Shown in pieces: positions 57,142-64,000 of a stretch of DNA of 64,000 nt (its first letter is position 1; each line of letters begins with the position of its first letter). The stretch comes from Nelumbo lutea. Lineage: Eukaryota; Streptophyta; Magnoliopsida; Proteales; Nelumbonaceae. The notes beneath the pieces were generated by a model. The model made no database searches. It saw only the letters and a program-made list of their open reading frames with translations, and was not told where the DNA came from. The DNA lies in NCBI GenBank assembly GCA_022828595.1, contig JAKGHH010000005.1:58337655-58401654 (forward strand), given 5' to 3'. Both the position numbers and the translations under genes were made by a program.

Positions 57142-60100
57142 ATGGTTAGTTCAAGAGGTAATCATCATTTTCGTTCTGACTTGGTTAATATTTTGCATGG
57201 TTGCATGGGTGATTTTGATCTATATCTGATTGTAATTAGCATGAAGAGCTGAATGTAATTAGTATTCGTGGACTTGCAGCTCCTCTGGTTTTCTGGCCAA
57301 CCATTACTCTTCTCTGGGTCTCGTTGTTGTCTTCCAGCAGCAGTTCGAGTGTTTCTGGTTTGATCGATTCCAACAAAACTAGACGAGAGATAATTAGAGC
57401 ACGTCATGGTGCCGTTGCCACCGACGACGGGCGGTGTTCTAGAATTGGAAGGGATGTTCTTGGGGAAGGAGGAAATGCCATAGATGCATCAGTTGCAGCG
57501 GCTCTCTGCTTGGGAGTGGTGAGCCCGGCGTCGAGCGGCATTGGAGGAGGTGCTTTTATGTTGATTAGATTACGCAATGGAAAGACACAGGCCTTTGATA
57601 TGAGAGAAACTGCTCCACTCCTAGCTTCTCAGGTATGTTAAATGGAAAAACGGTTCACTCGGTGTAATAATTTTAGATGCAAACCTAAGCACGCATGGGT
57701 TCCTCTTCAGCTCTCTCTCTCTCTCTCTTTAATAGGAATAGAAACCAGGCGGGTTCGGGGCAGGGACCATATTCCCCACCCCCGACCCCGACTTTGAAAT
57801 AAATCTCCATCCAATCCTAACGTTGAAATAAATCCCTGTCTCACCCCGATCCCCACTAACGATAAAAATGATTCTCCACCTCCGATCCCCAATGGAGATA
57901 AGGCGGAATAGATTCTTTGTCCCCACCAAAGCAATCTCCATCCCATTCCCACCCCATTGCGTTGGCAAGTCGGATACCCGGTAGGGAGTAAGGTGCTCAC
58001 GGTTGCTCACGGTTCGATTAATCGAATCTCCATCCCATTCCCACCCCATTGCGTTGGCAAGTCGGATACCCGGTAAGGAGTAAGGTGCTCACGGTTGCTC
58101 ACGGTTCGATTAATCGAATCTCCATCCCATTCCCACCCCATTGCGTTGGCAAGTCGGATACCCGGTAGGGAGTAAGGTGCTCACGGTTCGATTAATCGAA
58201 TCATGGGCCTTTTATTGTAACCATACCGGTAGTATTGGTTTTTGAAAAACCAGCGATCGAAATCAAACCAAAACTAATTGATTAACCAGTTGATCAGTCC
58301 AGTTAATCGTTGGCTTTTCGGTATATATTATAAAAATATATAAATATATATAATATTATATTTTGAATAATAAATAACACATCATATATTATAAATATAT
58401 ATTTATATATTGCATATTTATTAATTTATAATATATAAAAATATTAAATATATAATATATAGAAATATATATAAAATATATAGAAATATATGTATATCGA
58501 TCGGTTCAGCTAATTACCAGTTTTCTATATTAGTTAACCGAAACCAAACTGAACGGTTTAGTTAACCAATTTTTCAATTTAGTTTCAACCAGTTTTTTCT
58601 CAATCGATTCAATTTTTTGATTATTTTTGCTCACCCTACATTCCTACCCACAGGATGCTACAAATGTGTATTGGAAATGAGTTGAGATCTTCTGCCAACA
58701 AAACGTGTTCCAACCCTCTACCAACTTAATCTAACACCGTATATCTCACCATTAGACTGGGTCCTACCATAAAAGTGGAATCTTCCATATATAAGAGATA
58801 TGCAGTGTAAGATTAAATTGATAGAGGGTTGAAACCTATTTTGTTGGCAGATGATCCGGATTCATTGGAACCATATTCAGGAAAGATGTTCCTAGTACAA
58901 ATGTAGTGTCTTGTGGGTAGTGATGTGGGAAAAGTTTTCACTAGCTTACACGTTTCAAATAAAATTAGAATGCATTGAAAATAAAACTTTACTGTCAATA
59001 TTAAAGGTTTCCACTAGTGTATGAAAATTTAATGGTAAAGGAAAAGTGGAAAACCTCACCTCTCAGCCTCTCATTTGATGGGAGCTGACGATATAAAGTA
59101 GAAAGCTTGTCAATTCACAGGGTTAGTGGCTGATAGTCATTTTCATTATTATCATATAAGAAAACTTTTTGGGCAGACTAGCATTTGCATATTTGAATTA
59201 TCTAGCATTTTAGTGTATGACATAAATCCAAGAATAAAGCTACAGTAGAATGCAATGTCTCCTTGATTGGGGATGTTAATGGATCAAATATTGGTTCAAC
59301 CTGACTCAGTCCGATGTATCCATATGGATTAGTTTAAATCCAATTTAATGAATATTTTGGACCACTCTATTAGTCCAATTCAGTGTCTGAATTGTCCAAT
59401 CTATTTAAATTAGATTTAATTTAGATTAGGTCTAACCCAAACCTAGTTCATTAACACCTGTACTCTTATCTTTTATCAATAGACTGAATATTGATTCAAT
59501 TCAACCTAGTCTAATATAAATCTATACACATGAAATGGGTCCAATCCAATCGAATAAATACTTTTTAGGGTTTGGACCATTAAATATAGATTGATCAAAT
59601 TTAATATGTCTTATTAATCCATCCAATCTGTTCAAATTGGATCCAACCCAAACCTAGTCCATTGACACCCGACAGCCTACTCTTAATTAAAAGGGTTAAC
59701 CCAGGCACCCATATATTGAACAAACAGATGAAATTTGTTGAAAGATAGTGGAAAGCAAACTAAATGCCTAATCTCCAGCTAAGCCAACCTCGGAATCATC
59801 ATCTTTCAAAATACATCTGGCCAGCCAGCAAACAAACATAAAACTAGAGTTTTGATTGCCCCAAGCCAGTAATGCTAGAGACTACAAATTAAAGCAAACA
59901 GCGGGGCAGGGACGGGGATGGGGATTAATAGGAATTCCCGATTAGAGTTGGGGTTGGGGATGGGGGTTGAAGTCCCCGTCCTAATCCCTATTATGTATAT
60001 ATGTATATGTATATGTCATAACATATTTAAAACATTATTTATATTTTAAAATTTTTATTTATTTTAAATAATTTTATTTTCTAAAAAATATCATTATCTA

Positions 60101-63100
60101 AAAAATTTCGGGAATTCAAGTCCCCGCAAGGAACCCGTCCCCATTGGGGATTGGAGAAGAAGGACAACTTTTATCCCCAGCAGGAATCGGGGACAGGATT
60201 AATTTCAGAAACAGGGTCGAGGATGGGGAATATGATCCCTGCCCCCATTGCAATTCCTAATACACACATCTCACCAATCCCATAGGCTCAGTTTGGGAAG
60301 AGTACAAATATAAATGTGTACAATACAAATCAAGGTTTTCAAAACCAGACTGAACAGGAAGTTGTTCTAGGGACTGGTTCTCGAGTCAAATGGTCTGACC
60401 CTTCAGTTCGAATGGATGGTCAGTTCTGACTTAAAAATTAAAAATAAAAATAAAAAAAATGGCCAAATTTATTGTTTAAGTTGATGATTCAACGGTTCGG
60501 CCACCAAATCAGTGGGTCACTGACCAAATCAACAGTTTTTGACTAAAAATACAATTTTAGGGTGAAACGAAACCGTTTATATGATAGATCTTGGTTTTTC
60601 AGTTTTTCTAGTCCAACCATCCCATCCATTCCGATTTTGAAAACCATGGTACAAATACAAGGTTTATAATATAATATACATAGTTTTGCACATATTTGCA
60701 TTTATACTCTTTCCAAACTAAGCCATAATGATCATATGATATTTTACCCCCTTCATCATGCCATCCCAAAAGTTGAAATTGATTGCAGTGAATCGTTTTC
60801 ATGTGACTAAGGCCGGCTCTTCCTTCTCAGCCGGAGCTTCTCTCCTTTTTTTCATCTTATTGTTGTGTTCCATGTGTTTCTACTCCTTGGTCTTTATAGA
60901 AAGTGGATTCAGTAAGTGCAAAGTCCATTTGAACAGTCATTATAACTTTGCATTGGAGATATCTCCCATGAAATAAAACATAAAGGTATTAAGATATTCC
61001 CAATGCAAGACTATAAAAACTGTTCGAACAATGTTTAAATGGGCGTTGCACTGACCGAAGTCAATCTCGTCTTCATAATCATCACCCATTTCCTCCATGC
61101 CGGCAAATTTCATAAATCTATCCCACCGAAATCCAGTTCAGATGGACCACTGTCATCATCTCCATCCACCCATTTGTCCAAATTAATCAACTTTCACGTA
61201 GTGGTGTCTTTTCATCCGACCACAAATGCTTCTTCCACAATACTTTCTCAGCTTTCTCAATTATACAGAATATACTCCTGACACCTTAGGTTTATTTTAC
61301 CATGCTCTATGTTCACCTTATCATGAAGATTTATCTTTGAATTCAAGACTTACCTTTGGACTCTTTGCATCTGGCAAAAACACTGTAAGAAAAACCTTGT
61401 CAGCCCTCTCAACCTACTTCACCTCAGGATGATGATTCATTGCGTCACTAAATGGAAACCCTAGAAAGTTAAATGAAGTCCATGCTCGCCATGCATAACT
61501 ATATATCTATATATCTATATTTATATCCATCTAAATCTAAATTCATGGTACTATTAAAAATATAAATGAGGGTGTGAAACTTTCTTTTTGACTAAAATAT
61601 TCTTATTTTTTTAATTTGACTTCTCTCAAATTGTAAAGGTAGAAAATGTAATTTGAATTATTATTTTTTACTTCAATCAATTAATTCTTATTAAGTTTTA
61701 TATTTAAGATATTAGCTTTCATTCCCTCTCTCTCTCTAGTTAAATCCTGTATTTAATGTCCATTTAAGAAGGTTATCTCCCATTGCAAGGTAGGTCCCAC
61801 ATAGAAAGATAGCAAGTTGTGTTTGGTGAAAATCTTGGAAAGCAAAAAACTACTATCATTCAGTTGAGAACTTAACTTTTTGAAGCTTGAAACTAGTGTT
61901 AGCTTCTCTGAAGCCACTCAATCAGCACGGAAGCCCTCCCGAACACGCAATTAAAATATTTTTTTCTCACTACTATAAAAACTATGAATGAACTTGTAGA
62001 ACTTTTCTTCATGATTATAATACCCCTATTTCTGAATTTGATCTCTCCAACTGTGAGGGCAAAAAATGTAATTTGAACCAAGGTTCAAAGTATTGACACG
62101 TATTAGCCGATATTGTTTCGGGAGCTCACAGAGGGCATATCAGGGTCCTGACTGGTCCAAGGGGTGGAGGAGCCTTAAACCGGCTCCCTTGAACCGGTTT
62201 TGAAAAAAATAAAAAAATAAAAGAAAAAAAATAATACCAGCATATCGAGCATATCGATATTTTGAACCTTAATTTGAACTACTATTTTTCATCTCATTCA
62301 ATCCATTCTCATTGAATCTCATATAGTCATATTTAAAGTATTAATTCGCATTCTCTCATTAAATCTTATGTTTAAGTTATTCTTTTTTCACCAATAAATT
62401 CTACTAATTAGATCTACATCCATTACTTTTAACAATATAAAACTCACATTTTTTTAGATTGACTAAAAAACCATACTTCCTCCACATGGTGAGTAAGCAA
62501 TTCAGCCATACATGCAAGTCAAATGGGTCATCACATGATGTCATAATTAAATAATAAAGTTCTTAAAATATAAATACATACAAAAATTATAAAAAAATAA
62601 AAAAAAATGGGCGCATATATAATATTGTATACTAACTCTATCAAAGAAAAACAAGTGTGATAAACAACAATTGTTTTTTTATTGATAATTCGAAATGAAA
62701 TACAAAATTTAAAACCAAATCAAAAAATGAAATTGTTTTACTTGGTGCCAAATCAACAATTCAACATTTTGGGTCAAATATATCAACCCTTGACAGCATA
62801 CTTGAATAATAAAAATAAAAATAAAAATATAGAAAATTTTGGACACATTAATTCTATTATTCTTATTATTATTATTATCATCTTCATCATCTAAAATTAC
62901 CACATATAAAGCATATATAGACACATGAGTGAATAAAAGTGATTTCATGTTCAACATTTTCCCTTTAGCTGCATTTCTTTATATGTAGAATGGGCACATT
63001 GTTTTTCACCCCTTTCGAAATTTGTTTTGACATGCAAATGACAAGCAAATTAAACTCATTACAAAAGGAGAAAAAAATATAGCTAAAAGGCTTGCTTCAT

Positions 63101-63940
63101 ATTTAAATATATTTATAAATGCATGTAAAATTAATATAAATATATGCAAATGTATAAACCAGTAAATTACAAAGCTTTTGAAAAATAAATTACTTTACCC
63201 TGTATATTGAAAAAAAAAATCCAGCATGTTATAAATATTGTATGTATTATTAATTTGCATATTTTCTTTACATCATGAAAAGTTTGGACTTCTCAGTATA
63301 TGTTATCATCCAAAACCAGAAAGCTACCAATTCGGACCAAGAGTCCTATTGAACAACTTTTGGACTCTCATGAATTCCATTGATGGATAAATCTCCCTAA
63401 TTACCATGCTTCTCCTTTCAGAACATGTACAACCGAAATGCTACCTTGAAAGCTAGTGGCCCACTCTCCATTGCAGTTCCAGGGGAAGTTGCAGGCCTAT
63501 ACGAAGTTTGGAAAGAACATGGAAAGCTTCCATGGAAGAGGCTAGTAAGGCCCGCTGAGAAGCTCGCTCGGAGAGGATTCAAGATATCTCCATATCTCCA
63601 CATGCAGATGAGAACAACACAATCTGGGATTTTCGCAGACAAGGGGCTTCGTGATATCTTCACATCGAACGGAAACTTACTGCAGCAGGGCGATACATGC
63701 CGTAATAAGAAACTAGCACAGACGCTCAGATCCATTTCAAGGCACGGCACGAAAGTATTCTACAACGGCTCAGTTGGGTTCAATCTGGTTAAAGATGTTC
63801 GAGAGGCTGGAGGGATTCTGAGCATGAAAGATTTGCAGAGCTACAGAGTTAGAATGAGAAAACCAATCTCTGCAGACGTCTTGGGTCATAAGATAATAGG
63901 AATGCCGCCTCCTTCATCTGGGAGTGCTTCAATGATGCTA
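57142..63940 (+). CDS. Gamma-glutamyltransferase (GGT), 5' part of the gene
   Basis: This enzyme removes the gamma-glutamyl group of glutathione and its conjugates; plant forms act mainly in the apoplast. Three exons lie in the window: 57142-57157, 57280-57632, 63422-63940 (GT-AG, phases agree), giving 296 residues; the rest is off the right edge. The tiny first exon gives MVSSR, and with exon 2 makes a signal-peptide-like start (APLVFWPTITLLWVSLLSS). Then come RHGAVATDDGRCS, GGNAIDASVAAALCLGVVSP, SSGIGGGAF, and RETAPL with the conserved substrate-binding Arg. Exon 3 has PGEVAGLYEVWKEHGKLPWK, PAEKLARRGFKIS, and ends GMPPPSSGSASMML, where relatives read PPSSGG. The catalytic Thr and the small subunit are beyond the window. 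Exon 1 is an inference from phase and splice sites. Intron 2 is 5.8 kb and repeat-rich. Confidence 0.88.
57933..58202. repeat. Three tandem 92-bp units in GGT intron 2
   Basis: Units start AATCTCCATCCCATTCCC at 57933, 58025 and 58117, each through GTTGGCAAGTCGGATACCC to GGTTCGATTAATCG. The first two contain GCTCACGGTT twice, the third only once. Almost identical, hence recent. They extend the C-rich end of a family G-like repeat (57735-57960). Confidence 0.9.
58203..59904. other. GGT intron 2, middle part
   Basis: AT-rich core (58320-58500, TATA-type runs) between GGTTTTTGAAAAACCAG and AACCAGTTTTTTC-like inverted words, probably a decayed MITE at about 58225-58620. GATT/AATC-rich repeats at about 59270-59680. 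No exon seen. Confidence 0.4.
59905..60260. mobile_element. Family G MITE relative in GGT intron 2
   Basis: G-rich left part (GGGGATGGGGATTAATAGG) and right end CCCCATTGCAATTCCTA around an AT-rich core. Ends are diverged; no target duplication resolved. Confidence 0.5.
60285..60724. mobile_element. Family D MITE (copy 3) split by a nested family B MITE
   Basis: The left end is GGCTCAGTTTGGGAAGAGTA; the right end is the complement of ACTCTTTCCAAACTAAGCC. ATA flanks both ends (60282-60284, 60725-60727). The family B element at 60331-60648 sits inside, so without it the host is about 120 bp, like its sisters. Confidence 0.8.
60331..60648. mobile_element. hAT-like MITE (family B, copy 3), nested
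   Basis: The left end is CAAGGTTTTCAAAACCAG; the right end is the complement of CGATTTTGAAAACCATG. The 8-bp flanks ATACAAAT and GTACAAAT differ by one base. Inserted in the family D MITE. Confidence 0.8.
60728..62078. other. GGT intron 2, right part
   Basis: Small open frames at 60758, 61039 and 61226 show no family and are probably chance. A MITE family F end (GGAAGCCCTCCCGAAC) lies at about 61932. No exon seen. Confidence 0.4.
62079..62271. mobile_element. hAT-like MITE (family A, copy 5)
   Basis: The left end is CAAGGTTCAAAGTATTGACA; the right end is the complement of ATCGATATTTTGAACCTTA. Perfect 8-bp duplications ATTTGAAC flank it (62071-62078, 62272-62279). Length is 193 bp. Confidence 0.85.
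62280..63421. other. GGT intron 2, 3' end
   Basis: Strongly AT-rich, with ATAAAAATA and ATTATT microsatellite-like runs near 62806-62890. It ends in a pyrimidine tract and CAG at 63419-63421, the acceptor of GGT exon 3. Confidence 0.6.
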
Positions 63941-64000
63941 GTAATTACACTTATACATATATCCTCATTAATTAGTCATCTTAATTTGCATACAAGAACA

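Noticed and set aside
61039..61432. Two plus-strand frames of 68-80 residues in GGT intron 2.
   Set aside because: No domain, overlapping frames and low-complexity serine stretches; probably chance.
1..64000. tRNA, rRNA or microRNA-type genes.
   Set aside because: By eye I found no tRNA A/B box pairs, rRNA blocks or convincing short-hairpin precursors beyond the MITE hairpins; a dedicated RNA scan would be needed to exclude them.

Overview
This window is nuclear DNA of a flowering plant. The genes are plant-specific families (a plant mTERF, a PLS-type pentatricopeptide protein, an EPF stomatal peptide, an inactive leucine-rich-repeat receptor kinase), introns have normal GT-AG borders and reach several kilobases, the background is AT-rich, and most of the space between genes is decayed transposons and MITEs. 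I cannot name the species. Low GC and gene style argue against a grass.

Layout. 1-2358: last intron and last exon of an At5g10020-type inactive receptor kinase (+). 2.9-5.4 kb: a decayed minus-strand LTR element carrying a hAT-like MITE. 5.7-6.04 kb: a LINE 3' end butted against the stop of the next gene. 6.04-11.9 kb: a six-exon IST1-like (ESCRT-III associated) gene (-). 12-18.4 kb: repeats and AT-rich DNA. 18.4-21.75 kb: a GC-rich LTR element whose LTRs contain 15-bp minisatellites. 23.7-40.35 kb: a tandem duplication of an mTERF-PPR gene pair. The left copy has both genes intact (mTERF 23707-24867, PPR 31047-32957). The right copy is decayed (mTERF pseudogene 33629-34762, two PPR fragments near 39.1 and 39.8 kb, a LINE insertion, and a 40-codon fragment resembling vacuolar H+-pyrophosphatase). 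43.2-44.0 kb: a complete three-exon EPF/EPFL secreted peptide gene (+). 44-57 kb: MITEs and a truncated Copia element (-). 57.1 kb to the right edge: the first three exons of a gamma-glutamyltransferase gene (+), interrupted by a 5.8-kb repeat-rich intron.

The genes look unrelated in pathway (signalling, vesicle sorting, organelle RNA/transcription, stomatal patterning, glutathione turnover), as expected for a plant chromosome. I found no operon-like or clustered system. The most informative structure is evolutionary: the mTERF-PPR duplication acts as an internal control that dates later insertions, including one MITE with a clean empty site in the sister copy. Several MITE families can be defined from the window alone by terminal inverted repeats, target-site duplications and nesting.
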